The notes: generated by a model from the letters alone, not told the origin. Positions 18,701-26,851 are shown, numbered from the stretch's first letter. The stretch is DNA of 64,000 nucleotides from Xanthobacteraceae bacterium (GCA_022844485.1 JALHLQ010000001.1:434001-498000); one strand, 5' to 3'. A program made the numbers and translations.

Positions 18701-19281
18701 AGCATCAATCCGTTCTGATGCTCGGTCGCGTCGATATGGCGGGTGCCGAACAGGATCGTGAACACCGCCATCGCGAGCGCGATCAGAAGCGAGATGTCGC
18801 CGAGCACCGGCTGCGCGATGATCGGCGAAACGCTCACATGCGTGAGGATAGTGCCGAGCGAAGCCGACACCGCCTTGAGCTGCAGCGCGATGTAGGGAAT
18901 CGTGCCGATGATCGCGATCACGGCGACGGTCGCGGCGACTGCTTGGCTTTTGCCGTAGCGCGAGGCGATAAAATCTGCGATCGAGGTGATGTTGTGCGTC
19001 TTCGCCAACCGCACGATGCGGATGATGAGCGGCGCGCCGATCCCGATCATCAGGATCGGCCCGACATAGATCGTCAGGAAGTCGTAGCCCGTGCGCGACG
19101 CAAGCCCGACGGAGCCGAAGAAAGTCCACGACGTGCAGTAGACCGCGAGCGATAGCGGATAGATGAAAATTCGCCAGCCGCGCGTGCGCTCGCCCGTCGC
19201 GCGGTCGCCGTAGCTCGCGACCACGAAGAGAAGCCCGATATAGGCCAGGGCAACGAGAACAACGACCCAGCCTTGCAGCAT
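15775..19281 (-). CDS. CrbS-like hybrid sensor kinase with SSS transporter domain
   Basis: The 1168-residue protein is built as follows. Residues 1 to about 515 form a symporter-like membrane domain (VYCTSWTFFGSVG, SIADFIASRYGKS). A STAC-type linker (about 535-610, with AIGAASSRLVLS) and a PAS domain (about 640-760) follow. A HisKA domain has H814 in AAASHDILQPLNAARLY, and a HATPase domain has N and G boxes (NLVSNAIKYTP, GLGLGLSI). A C-terminal receiver has D1096 in LLVDYHLDES. The ATG at 19281 has AGGAGG; longer frames add unrelated sequence. The N-terminal domain may sense or transport the solute handled by the neighbouring symporter. In CrbS, acetate-related signals are transmitted this way. 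Confidence 0.9.
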   Translation of the reverse strand: MLQGWVVVLVALAYIGLLFVVASYGDRATGERTRGWRIFIYPLSLAVYCTSWTFFGSVGLASRTGYDFLTIYVGPILMIGIGAPLIIRIVRLAKTHNITSIADFIASRYGKSQAVAATVAVIAIIGTIPYIALQLKAVSASLGTILTHVSVSPIIAQPVLGDISLLIALAMAVFTILFGTRHIDATEHQNGLMLAIAAESIIKLVAFLAVGIFVTYFMFDGFEDIFTRALKRPDTANVLVHDLSMSTLLIMTLLSLVAIVLLPRQFHVTVVENKSEGDIRRAAWLFPLYLVLINLFVLPITLAGLLTFPRDSVDSDMFVLALPLSSGNEILAVIAFIGGLSAATAMVIVETVALAIMVSNDIVVPAIVKRRESLVSRGDMGALLLVIRRAAIFVILLLAYVYYRSAGTAQLASIGLLAFAAIAQLAPAFFGGLVWRRATGRGAMAGMICGMAVWAYTLLLPSLADSGLVSAALLTAGPLGIETLRPQALFGIDLPPLVHGVLWSLGVNVLAYVALSMQRAETEIERLQANVFVPSELAPMSPGFRRWRSSVTVDELTSTVARYLGEERTRQAFETFASTRRVSLAPQAEADFHLLRHAEHLLASAIGAASSRLVLSLLIRKRTVSTTSALRLLDDASAAIQYNREILQTALDHVRQGIAVFDKDLQLVCWNRQFGEILDLPPDFVRVGIGLDGILRYNAERGALGRGNVYDLVHERLRRYVGAEPLQERFEDRGLVVEVRSNRMPDGGIVTTFTDISPSVKAAEELERANLTLERRVAERTQELTHLNVALEHARAEAEDANISKTRFLAAASHDILQPLNAARLYVTSLVERQGSGEYGRLASNIDASLEAVEEILSALLDISRLDTGALRPEVSSFSVNELLRQIEVEFDPLALEKKLELAIVTCSLTVRSDRRLLRRLLQNLVSNAIKYTPSGRVLVGCRRRGGNLRIDVYDTGIGIPFTQQRAIFTEFHRLEEGARVARGLGLGLSIVDRIARVLGHELRVDSAAKRGSHFSVTVPLSATRAEMPTQGVAQRHETVQLGGMVVLCIDNEPKILDGMEALLSGWGCRVLKAPGLRDALAMLKDAPIIAGLLVDYHLDESNGMEAIGELRKRLQAETPAILITADRSPQVRIRAGAADVQVLNKPVKPAALRALLMQWRVQRVAAE

Positions 19282-19656
19282 GACGCCTCCTGGACCACTC
19301 TGGGGCGCTTGAGACGGTAGTGAGACGGCGGCCCGCATGGGTGGGCAGCGGAATGCGGGGCAGCCGCTCCCGGTTTGCTCAACTCCAGCCGGGCTACGGC
19401 CCACAACGGTAGCCTGCATTGAGCGAAGCAGGCTACACGTCACACGCGCCCAAAAGGCTGGCGACAACTCACCACGATCGGGCCGTAATGTCCAACTTGA
19501 ACACTTCGAGGAAGTATCGAAGAAGTCGGAACTCAGCCGCGACTTCCTCGCCCGGACTGCGGACCGAGGAGTGAGCAGCCGAAAGCGAGACGGCGCCGAG
19601 GTTGCGCCAAGCAAGCGGCGAGGCCGGAACGAACGAGCCGCTTCGCGGAGGGAGTA
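19282..19656. other. Divergent intergenic region between kinase and exonuclease-CBS-DUF294 genes
   Basis: The 375 bases hold both promoters of a divergent gene pair, plus one palindrome (19409-19436). I see no convincing conserved gene. The last bases (GGAGGGAG) are the ribosome binding site of the gene at 19657. Confidence 0.5.
19409..19436. repeat. Rhizobial REP-like palindrome
   Basis: GTAGCCTGC (19409-19417) pairs perfectly with GCAGGCTAC (19428-19436) around the loop ATTGAGCGAA. The GTAGCC...GAGCGAAGC...GGCTAC pattern matches a palindrome type scattered between genes in Bradyrhizobium-like genomes. It is not placed to end either flanking gene, which both read away from it. Confidence 0.55.
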
Positions 19657-22407
19657 ATGAATTTCTTCGGACTGTTTCGGCGGCGTCCCCCGATCCGTGA
19701 TCTCGCGGCGCTCGCGCAGTTCATCGACGAGAACGCGGCCTTCCTCGTGCAGAAGGGCATCTACGAATATGCCCGCGCGCGCGCCGGCCGCCAATCGCAC
19801 CTCTTGTTCAGGGAACAAGCTTTCTTGGAGTTGGTGGAGAAATCGCGCTGGCAGGCCTATCCGCTTGGCTTGGCCATGGTCGGTGAGATGATCCAAGGCA
19901 TTCTGGAAGGTCCAGAGCGTGGACGTGCATCGACACTCAACCCACTTAAGTCTTTGATTCTAGAAGTGTTCGACCGGTATCCCGCGCCGGTGGCCTTAGG
20001 GCTTCCCGCCTGGAACGAGCTGCGGCGGAACCTCGATAACCGGCTCAATCTGATCGCAATCCATCCCCCCAAGCTGGTCAAGGACATCCCGGAACCGTTT
20101 GCAGAGACTTACTTTTCTTTGATGCCGATCCACAAGAGCCTGCGTGGCCACGACTTCCCGGCCATGCGCAATCACCTGAAAGCGTCTCTGTGCAACATCC
20201 ACGATGAGCTGACCCAGCGCCTCGACCGGGACGCGGTGGTCTTGCAGCTTGTCTCAAAAAAAATGATACAGCGTGAAAAAATGGCTGTCTCGAACGCCAC
20301 GCCGCTCCTTGCGCTCGACCTTGTCGCACTCGATACCGAGACGACGGCGCTCGATCCGAATGCCGCGCGTATCCTCGAAATCGGTGCCGTCCGCATGCGC
20401 GGGCCGCAGATCGATGCGGCTAACCCTTTCCGCTGCCTTGTAAATCCCGGAGTTTCGATCCCGACCGCCTCCACCTGCGTGCACAAAATCGACGATGCGG
20501 CCGTGGCGCAGGCGCCAGGCTTCCCAGCGGTTTGGCCGGAATTAATTGATTTCATCGGTGAAAGCGTCGTCATCGGCCATACCTTTGGCTTCGACCTTGC
20601 CGTCCTCAAACGCGAATGCCAGCGCGCCGGCTTGCCGTGGGAGCAGCCGCGCACGCTTGATACGCGGCTCCTCGCGGAAGTCGCCGAACCGCACCTTGCC
20701 GGATATTCCCTCGAAGGATTGGCCGCTTGGCTCAACATCGCCGTGACCGGCCGCCATTCCGCACTGGGCGACGCGATCACGACGGCAAGGATTTTCGCCG
20801 GGCTGATCCCAAAGCTGCGCGAGCGCGGCATCCGCACGCTGGCCGAAGCGGAGCAGGCCTGTCGCGGTCTCTCATCGCTATTGGATGATCAGCACCGCGC
20901 CGGCTGGGTCGAACCGGTTGCGCCCCCCAGCCGCGCCGATTCGGAGCGCACGCTCAAGAAGATAGACAGCTACCCGTATCGCCACCGCATTAAGGACGCG
21001 ATGAGCAGCCCGGTCAGGCGGATCGATCCCGGCGAGACGATCTCTACCGCGCTGGAGCGCATGACCCGCGAACGCGTGTCCTCGATCGTCGTGGTGCCCA
21101 ACGACGTCCTGCGTTTGCGCCCAGAAGATACCGGGATTGTGACGGAGCGTGACATCATGCGCGCGCTTGCGAGCTACGGCGCCGGGGCACTGACGCTTCC
21201 CTGCGGCAAGATCATGAATAAGCCGCTGGCGGTAGTGCCGCAGGATGCCTTCATCTATCGCGCAATCGGCCGAATGGGGCGGTTGCGTATTCGCCATCTC
21301 GGCACCGTGGATGACGACGGCTTTGTGGTGGGCGCGCTCTCCGCCCGTGATCTCTTGAGGCTGCGTGCACAAGATGCCGTGCAGCTCGGCGACGAAATCG
21401 ACGATGCAGCCGATGTTCCATCCCTCGCGCGCGCCTGGGCGAAGCTAAGCCAGGTGGCACGCGCCCTGATCGACGAAGGCGTGTCCAGCCGAGATATCGC
21501 CGCGGTGATCTCACGGGAGCTTGGAGCCTTGACGCGCCGCACGGCCATCCTCGCGGAACGGCACATGGCGGACATCGGACGCGGAGCGTCCCCCTGTCCC
21601 TATGCCTTTGCGATACTTGGGTCGGCCGGTCGCGGCGAGAGCCTGCTGGCGATGGATCAGGACAACGCGCTCGTTTTTGCTGAAGGCCAGCCCGGGGGGC
21701 TGGAGGACCGCTGGTTTGCCGAACTTGCGACCCATGTCGCCGATTATCTCCATCAGGTTGGCGTGCCGTATTGTGCAGGCGGCGTCATGGCGAAGAACCC
21801 GCAATGGCGCGGCTCCGTCGCCACTTGGGAGCGCCGGGTTGCCGAGTGGATCGGTCGGTCCAATCCCTGCGATCTGCTGTCCGTGGACATCTTCTTCGAC
21901 CTGCGCGCAGTGCATGGCGACGCGACTTTGGCCAACGCGGTCTGGCGTCACGGATACGACGCGGCCGATGGTCAGGCGGCCTTTGCAAAGCTCCTCGCCG
22001 AAGTGGCGGGATCGGTCGAGCCGGGCCTTGGCATGTTCGGCGGTTTTCGCACCGACAAAGGCCGTATCGACCTCAAGAAGACCGGGCTTTTCGGAATTGT
22101 GACGGCGGCGCGGGTTTTGACGATACGCCACCACATCGTGGAGCGGTCCACCGCGGCGCGTCTAGCGGGACTCAAAACTCTCGGACTTGGCGCCGCGCAG
22201 GACCTGGAGGCCCTTGATCAAGCCCATCTGACCTTCCTGAGCTTCATCCTCGATCAGCAGATTGACGACGTCGAACGAGGCCGGCCGGCCAGCAATACCG
22301 TTCAGGTTCGGCGTTTGCGAGAGTCCGACAAGGCACGGCTGCGCACAGCGTTTCGCTCGGTGCAGCATCTCGACGGGTTGACCCGGGACCTGCTGTTCAA
22401 GCCCTGA
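19657..22407 (+). CDS. DEDDh exonuclease - CBS pair - DUF294 nucleotidyltransferase fusion
   Basis: The 916-residue protein has an uncharacterised N-terminal helical region (1 to about 215). A DnaQ-type exonuclease (about 218-400) follows, with DTETTALD, HTFGFDLAVL and a final RHSALGDAITTA box. Next come two CBS domains (about 445-572), then a GlnD-like nucleotidyltransferase DUF294 region (from about 640) with GSAGRGESLLAMDQDNALVF, and the DUF294 C-terminal domain. All catalytic acidic residues of both enzymes are visible. CBS pairs usually bind adenine nucleotides. Genes of this kind neighbour VC_2705 symporters and SSS kinases, so a role in controlling that system is likely. GGAGGGAG precedes the ATG. 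Confidence 0.88.
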   Translation: MNFFGLFRRRPPIRDLAALAQFIDENAAFLVQKGIYEYARARAGRQSHLLFREQAFLELVEKSRWQAYPLGLAMVGEMIQGILEGPERGRASTLNPLKSLILEVFDRYPAPVALGLPAWNELRRNLDNRLNLIAIHPPKLVKDIPEPFAETYFSLMPIHKSLRGHDFPAMRNHLKASLCNIHDELTQRLDRDAVVLQLVSKKMIQREKMAVSNATPLLALDLVALDTETTALDPNAARILEIGAVRMRGPQIDAANPFRCLVNPGVSIPTASTCVHKIDDAAVAQAPGFPAVWPELIDFIGESVVIGHTFGFDLAVLKRECQRAGLPWEQPRTLDTRLLAEVAEPHLAGYSLEGLAAWLNIAVTGRHSALGDAITTARIFAGLIPKLRERGIRTLAEAEQACRGLSSLLDDQHRAGWVEPVAPPSRADSERTLKKIDSYPYRHRIKDAMSSPVRRIDPGETISTALERMTRERVSSIVVVPNDVLRLRPEDTGIVTERDIMRALASYGAGALTLPCGKIMNKPLAVVPQDAFIYRAIGRMGRLRIRHLGTVDDDGFVVGALSARDLLRLRAQDAVQLGDEIDDAADVPSLARAWAKLSQVARALIDEGVSSRDIAAVISRELGALTRRTAILAERHMADIGRGASPCPYAFAILGSAGRGESLLAMDQDNALVFAEGQPGGLEDRWFAELATHVADYLHQVGVPYCAGGVMAKNPQWRGSVATWERRVAEWIGRSNPCDLLSVDIFFDLRAVHGDATLANAVWRHGYDAADGQAAFAKLLAEVAGSVEPGLGMFGGFRTDKGRIDLKKTGLFGIVTAARVLTIRHHIVERSTAARLAGLKTLGLGAAQDLEALDQAHLTFLSFILDQQIDDVERGRPASNTVQVRRLRESDKARLRTAFRSVQHLDGLTRDLLFKP

Positions 22408-22413
22408 GCAAGG

Positions 22414-23601
22414 ATGGAATCAACCATGCCCACCTCTGCGCTGATCGCTGGTCTGCGGGCCGAGGCGCGTGCTGCGCCCGAGAGCGGCATTGTCGAGGTC
22501 ATGAACTACGGCCGGCAGCACCAGGGCGTCATGCCGCTTTGGGCGGGAGAGGGGGATCTCGCAACGCCGGCCTTCATCTGCGAAGCCGCGACGCGTTCCC
22601 TGGCGGCCGGCGAGACATTCTACACCTGGCAACGCGGAATTCCCGAACTGCGGCAATCGCTCGCCCGCTATCACGAGCGTCTCTACGCACGCGCTTTCTC
22701 GCCCGAGGAGTTTTTTGTCACAGGTTCGGGAATGCAGGCCATTCAGATTGCCATTGCGATGACCTCAGGCAATGGCGATGAGATCGTCATCCCGACCCCC
22801 TCCTGGCCGAACGCCGCGGCGGCAACGGGCATTATCGGCGCGCGTCCGGTCGAGGTGGAGATGGTTTTCGGCAATCGCGGCTGGTCGCTCGATTTCGAAC
22901 GTGTCTCATCGGCCATCAACCCTCGGACTCGCGCAATGTTCGTGGTCTCGCCTTCGAATCCGACCGGTTGGACCGCTACTCCGGATGATCTGCGCGCTCT
23001 CCTCCAGTTGTCGCGCAAGCACGGGCTCTGGCTCATTGCTGACGAAACCTATGCGCGATTTTGGTACGGGGAGGGCGAGCGCGCCCCATCGTTCTTGGAT
23101 GTGATGGAGGCCGAAGACCGTATCCTCTTCGTCAACACGTTTTCGAAGAACTGGGCGATGACAGGCTGGCGCATCGGCTGGATTTCCGCCCACCCCTCGC
23201 TCGGCCAGGTGATCGAAAATCTGATCCAGTATTCGACATCGGGTGTCGCCCCGTTCGTGCAGCGTGCGGCGGTCGCGGCCTTGGAGCGGGGCGAAAGCTT
23301 CTTTGCGCATCTGCTTGATCGCACCAGGAGGGGCCGGAAGATCGTGTGCGAGGGCCTGGCGGCCACCGGCCGCTGCCGTTTTGTGGCGCCGGACGGCGCT
23401 TTCTATCTTTTCTTTCAAGTTGAAGATGAGACAGATACGCGCCACCTCGCCTTGCGGTTGGTCGACGAGGCGAAGGTCGGATTGGCGCCCGGAACGGCGT
23501 TCGGCCGTGGCGGCGAGCCGTTCCTGAGGCTCTGCTTTGCCCGAGATTCAAACCAGCTGGCAACCGCGCTGGATCGGCTCTCGGCCATCTTGTCGCGTTA
23601 G
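22414..23601 (+). CDS. PLP-dependent class I/II aminotransferase
   Basis: The 395-residue fold-type I enzyme has the substrate-side GEGDLATPAFI, the VVSPSNPTGWTATPDDL loop and the PLP lysine in NTFSKNWAMTGWRIGW. It resembles AspC-like aspartate/aromatic aminotransferases. It starts 6 bases after the exonuclease-CBS-DUF294 gene, so it is co-transcribed; a second ATG at 22426 is an alternative start. The substrate is not readable, and its link to the symporter system is unclear. Confidence 0.88.
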   Translation: MESTMPTSALIAGLRAEARAAPESGIVEVMNYGRQHQGVMPLWAGEGDLATPAFICEAATRSLAAGETFYTWQRGIPELRQSLARYHERLYARAFSPEEFFVTGSGMQAIQIAIAMTSGNGDEIVIPTPSWPNAAAATGIIGARPVEVEMVFGNRGWSLDFERVSSAINPRTRAMFVVSPSNPTGWTATPDDLRALLQLSRKHGLWLIADETYARFWYGEGERAPSFLDVMEAEDRILFVNTFSKNWAMTGWRIGWISAHPSLGQVIENLIQYSTSGVAPFVQRAAVAALERGESFFAHLLDRTRRGRKIVCEGLAATGRCRFVAPDGAFYLFFQVEDETDTRHLALRLVDEAKVGLAPGTAFGRGGEPFLRLCFARDSNQLATALDRLSAILSR

Positions 23602-23664
23602 GTTGTCTGCTTCAAGCTGCTGTTTTGCTTGTGTTATCGTCTCAGGCGTCGCACGTTGGAGATC

Positions 23665-24849
23665 ATGAATCTCGAAGTGAAAGACATTCCGACGAACCCG
23701 CCGAACGCGCCGCCCTCGGTTTCCGAGGCGCGGCTCCTTAGCGTGCTGGATACTGCCGTCGACGGGATTATTGTGATCGATGAGCAGGCACGCGTGCTTG
23801 TTTTCAACAAAGCCTGCGAGCGCCTTTTCGGCGTGAGTGCGGCTGAAATGCTCGGCCGCAACGTCAAGTCGATCATGCCGCCTGAATACGCTGAGGAGCA
23901 TGACGCCTATCTGGGCAACTATATCCGCACCGGAGTGCGAAAGATCATCGGCATTGGCCGCGAAGTGCGCGGCCTGCACCGGGATGGAACCGTGTTTCCG
24001 CTCGAACTGTCGGTCGGAGAGGCGATGACGCCCGACGGGCGCCAGTTCATCGGGATTATTCGCGATCTTCGCCCGCGCAAGGAAGCGGAACAACGGTTGA
24101 GTCAATTGCAAGGCGAGCTTCTGCATCTCGCACGCGTTTCCGCGATGGACGAAATGGGTGCGGCCCTGGCCCATGAGCTGAATCAGCCCCTGACGGCGTT
24201 GATGCTTTATCTTCAGGCGGTGACCCGCACGGTGAACAAGCAAGGCGCGAGTGCCCCTTTGTCAGACCAGGTCGGCGGCATTCTCGACAAGGCGGTGCGC
24301 GAAGCCGAGCGGGCGGGAAACATCATTCAGCGGATGCGGCACTTCATCGAGAAGCGCGATCCGCAACGGCGGCTGGTCGATCTTCTTCCACTGATCGAGG
24401 ACGCGGTCGAACTGACTCTCCTGGGCAGCAAGCGAGGGTTCCGCGTTGTCCGTGAGATCTACCCTGACCTTCCCAAGGTCATGGTGGATGCTGTGCAGAT
24501 TCAGCAGATCGTGGTCAATCTCGTCCGCAACGCGCTCGAGGCGGTGAAAGACCAGGAAGGGCCGGAGGTTCACCTCATTGCCAGGCCCGTCAGCGACGGG
24601 GTGGTCGTCGCGGTGCAGGACAATGGCCCGGGCATTTCGAAGGAGGCTATTCCCAGTCTCTTTAGGGCGTTTTCGACGTCCAAACGGCGCGGCTTGGGAC
24701 TTGGGCTTGCCATTTCCCGGACGATTGCGCAAAACCACGGAGGCGACTTGACCGTCGATCCGGGCGGAAACGGCCGGGGAGCATGCTTCACCTTGCATCT
24801 TCCCTTGCCTACCGAAACGACGGACTCGTCGGAAACAGAGCATTGTTGA
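23665..24849 (+). CDS. fixL: Oxygen-sensing heme histidine kinase FixL
   Basis: The 394-residue kinase has a heme-PAS domain (about 22-140) and a HisKA/HATPase module. H79 in EEHDAYLGNY aligns with the heme-ligating H200 of Bradyrhizobium FixL. R99 in IIGIGREVRG aligns with R220, with the same 20-residue spacing. The phospho-acceptor is H170 in ALAHELNQPL. There are no membrane helices, as in the soluble Bradyrhizobium form. Without oxygen it should phosphorylate FixJ, encoded 18 bases downstream. The ATG at 23665 removes 12 unlikely N-terminal residues. Confidence 0.94.
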   Translation: MNLEVKDIPTNPPNAPPSVSEARLLSVLDTAVDGIIVIDEQARVLVFNKACERLFGVSAAEMLGRNVKSIMPPEYAEEHDAYLGNYIRTGVRKIIGIGREVRGLHRDGTVFPLELSVGEAMTPDGRQFIGIIRDLRPRKEAEQRLSQLQGELLHLARVSAMDEMGAALAHELNQPLTALMLYLQAVTRTVNKQGASAPLSDQVGGILDKAVREAERAGNIIQRMRHFIEKRDPQRRLVDLLPLIEDAVELTLLGSKRGFRVVREIYPDLPKVMVDAVQIQQIVVNLVRNALEAVKDQEGPEVHLIARPVSDGVVVAVQDNGPGISKEAIPSLFRAFSTSKRRGLGLGLAISRTIAQNHGGDLTVDPGGNGRGACFTLHLPLPTETTDSSETEHC

Positions 24850-24867
24850 GACGAGGACGTATCGCCG

Positions 24868-25494
24868 ATGAGTGGCACGAGCGGTGAAATCTTCATCGTC
24901 GATGACGATGCAGCTGTGCGCGACGCCCTCTCAGTCGTCCTCTCGTTGGAAGGCTATCATGTCTCGGGTTTTGCCGAGGGGGGATCGTTTCTGGCTGCCG
25001 CGCGCGCCCGGATCCCGATCTGCATCCTGCTCGACGTCCATATGCCGGGCCGATCCGGGCTGGACATCCTCAAGGAACTCAACGCCCAGCACTATCCGGC
25101 CCCCATTTTCATCATCTCTGGCCAAGGCGATATTCCAATGGCGGTCGAGGCGATTAAGAACGGCGCGCTGGATTTCATCGAAAAGCCATTCGACGCCGAG
25201 ACGGTTGTTGCGCGGATCCGCGAAGCAGTTGACGCCAGGACTCGCCGAAGCGGGATGGATCCTTCGTTCTCTTCCGGCATTTTGTCATCCCAGTTCCCAG
25301 GCCACGATTTGTTGACCCCGCGCGAGCGCGAGGTGCTGGCCGAGATCGCGGCGGGGGCTTCGAATAAGGAGGCGGGCCGCCACCTGGGCATCAGCCCGCG
25401 AACGATCGAAGTTCACCGCGCCCGCATCATGGAGAAAATCGGCGCCAAGAACGCGGCCGATCTGGTTCGAATCGTGCTGAGCGAGAACCGGTGA
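24868..25494 (+). CDS. fixJ: Response regulator FixJ
   Basis: The 208-residue protein has a receiver domain with D56 (ILLDVHMPGRSG), the GQGDIPMAVEAIKNGALDFIEKPF switch region and a LuxR-type DNA-binding domain (LTPREREVLAEIAAGASNKE). It is the cognate regulator of FixL. In rhizobia, FixJ-phosphate activates fixK. It lies 18 bases after fixL. Confidence 0.95.
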   Translation: MSGTSGEIFIVDDDAAVRDALSVVLSLEGYHVSGFAEGGSFLAAARARIPICILLDVHMPGRSGLDILKELNAQHYPAPIFIISGQGDIPMAVEAIKNGALDFIEKPFDAETVVARIREAVDARTRRSGMDPSFSSGILSSQFPGHDLLTPREREVLAEIAAGASNKEAGRHLGISPRTIEVHRARIMEKIGAKNAADLVRIVLSENR

Positions 25495-25614
25495 CGAGGG
25501 TTGGTCTGGTGGGCTTAGGCAAGACCGCAAAACCTGGGATTAGTACGAATATCAAGTCGAGCACTGGCAGGAGAACAATTCCTCGGCGGATTTTGCAAAC
25601 CGAGGCGGCTGCGC

Positions 25615-25959
25615 GTGATCATTCACGTCATTGAAGATGATCCGGGTGTAAGCGATTCATTGATGGTGCTGTTGCACAACAACAGCTTCACGGTGAAAGC
25701 CTATCCGAGTGCGGAGGCCTTCTTTCGCGAGAACCCACCGGAGCCAGGCGACGCCGTGCTGGTTGATCTCCGGCTGCCCGGCATTGACGGCGCGTCGGTG
25801 ATTCGGTGGTTGCAGCGGCTGGAAAAGCCGCCTCGCATCCTCGTCATTTCAGGCCAAACCCAAGCCGAGATCGAGAGCCAACTGCGCGGAATCAAGGTCG
25901 CGCATGTGTTGCGCAAGCCGCTCTCCGGGGACGTGCTGACGAAGCATCTGGGAGCCTGA
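25615..25959 (+). CDS. Single-domain response regulator between fixJ and fixK
   Basis: The 114-residue protein is a receiver domain only: acidic residues E7/D8/D9, phospho-acceptor D51 (AVLVDLRLPGIDG), the conserved serine in LVISGQT and lysine in LRKPLSG. It has no output domain. The start is GTG at 25615. Bradyrhizobium has a lone receiver gene at the same place between fixJ and fixK2. It could be a phosphate sink or a protein-protein regulator for FixL; this is inference. Confidence 0.85.
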   Translation: MIIHVIEDDPGVSDSLMVLLHNNSFTVKAYPSAEAFFRENPPEPGDAVLVDLRLPGIDGASVIRWLQRLEKPPRILVISGQTQAEIESQLRGIKVAHVLRKPLSGDVLTKHLGA

Positions 25960-26072
25960 ATGTTGCGATACCTCCATTTCGGTCCGTATTGAAGCAAAAC
26001 GAAATCCTCTCTCATACGAGATTCCCACTACGGGACCGTCCCGATTACTCGAAGCCGAAGAATGAGTACGGT

Positions 26073-26086
26073 TTGACTTGGATCAA
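26073..26086. promoter_or_regulatory. FixK/FNR-type box upstream of fixK
   Basis: TTGAC-TTGG-ATCAA matches the TTGAT-N4-ATCAA consensus with one mismatch. It is centred 52 bases before the fixK ATG, so FixK probably controls its own gene. Confidence 0.75.
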
Positions 26087-26088
26087 GT

Positions 26089-26102
26089 TTGATCTTTGTC
26101 AG
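26089..26102. promoter_or_regulatory. Second, degenerate FixK/FNR-type box upstream of fixK
   Basis: TTGAT-CTTT-GTCAG has a perfect left half and a poor right half. It starts two bases after the first box, a centre-to-centre distance of 16 bases. Tandem binding, or a blocking site, is possible. Confidence 0.4.
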
Positions 26103-26131
26103 CCGAAGCCGGCACGGCGAAAGGGCCCCCC

Positions 26132-26851
26132 ATGAAACAAATGATCGAAGACCGCATTTCCCCGCGCTCCAGCCCCTGTCGTGACCTCGGCCACCGGCCC
26201 GAGGCGCCAGCCCGGCCCTCCATGGCGCCGCAGCCCGAGCAGGGCCACCGGGCCCGGCTGGCGCAGCACAGCCACATCTTCCGCGAGGGTGATTCCTCTG
26301 ACCGGATCTATCAGGTCATCGAGGGCGCCGTGATGCTTTACAAATTGTTGCCCGACGGACGGCGCCAGGTCGTTGAACTGCTCGGGCCGGGCGATGTCTT
26401 CGGCCTTACGGATTCGCCCCAGCATGAATGCTCGGCGGAAACATTGGTTGCGGGTTGCGTGCGCGTCTTCGATCGCGCGGCCGTAGAATCCTCCCCTCAA
26501 CTCCTGCGCTCCATCAGTCATTGCTTGCGGGTGCAGATTTGCGCGCTTCACGAACACGCCGTGCTGCTCGGCCGAAAATCGGCATTGGAGCGTCTGGCCA
26601 GCTTTCTCCTGCGCTGCATTCCCGATCGCGGCGGCATTGGCTGCAAAGGACCGCTGCTCGACAAAGACACGGCCAATATTCGGCTGCGCATGACCCGCCA
26701 AGAAATAGCCGACTATCTTGGTTTGACGATCGAAACCGTGTCGCGAGCCTTTTCCGAATTGCGCCGCCGCGGACTCGTGACCACCGAGAAGATCGATGAG
26801 GTTTTGGTCAAGGATGTCTGCGCGATTTGCCGGCTGACCGGCGCGCACTGA
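26132..26851 (+). CDS. fixK: Crp/Fnr-family regulator, FixK type
   Basis: The 239-residue protein has a cyclic-nucleotide-like domain (HIFREGDSSDRIYQVIEGAV) and a Crp-type helix-turn-helix (TRQEIADYLGLTIETVSRAF). The recognition-helix residues E, S and R are those that read TTGAT half-sites. It lacks the N-terminal CxxC cluster of oxygen-sensing FNR, so it is the FixK type, whose activity follows its synthesis under FixLJ. I chose the ATG at 26132, because an earlier TTG start at 26096 would lie inside the second FixK box. Likely targets in the window are ccoN, hemN, hemA and fixK itself. Confidence 0.9.
   Translation: MKQMIEDRISPRSSPCRDLGHRPEAPARPSMAPQPEQGHRARLAQHSHIFREGDSSDRIYQVIEGAVMLYKLLPDGRRQVVELLGPGDVFGLTDSPQHECSAETLVAGCVRVFDRAAVESSPQLLRSISHCLRVQICALHEHAVLLGRKSALERLASFLLRCIPDRGGIGCKGPLLDKDTANIRLRMTRQEIADYLGLTIETVSRAFSELRRRGLVTTEKIDEVLVKDVCAICRLTGAH

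Noticed and set aside
26096..26131. TTG start for fixK 12 codons upstream of the ATG
   Set aside because: It lies inside the second FixK box and likely upstream of the transcript start; the added residues are not family-like.
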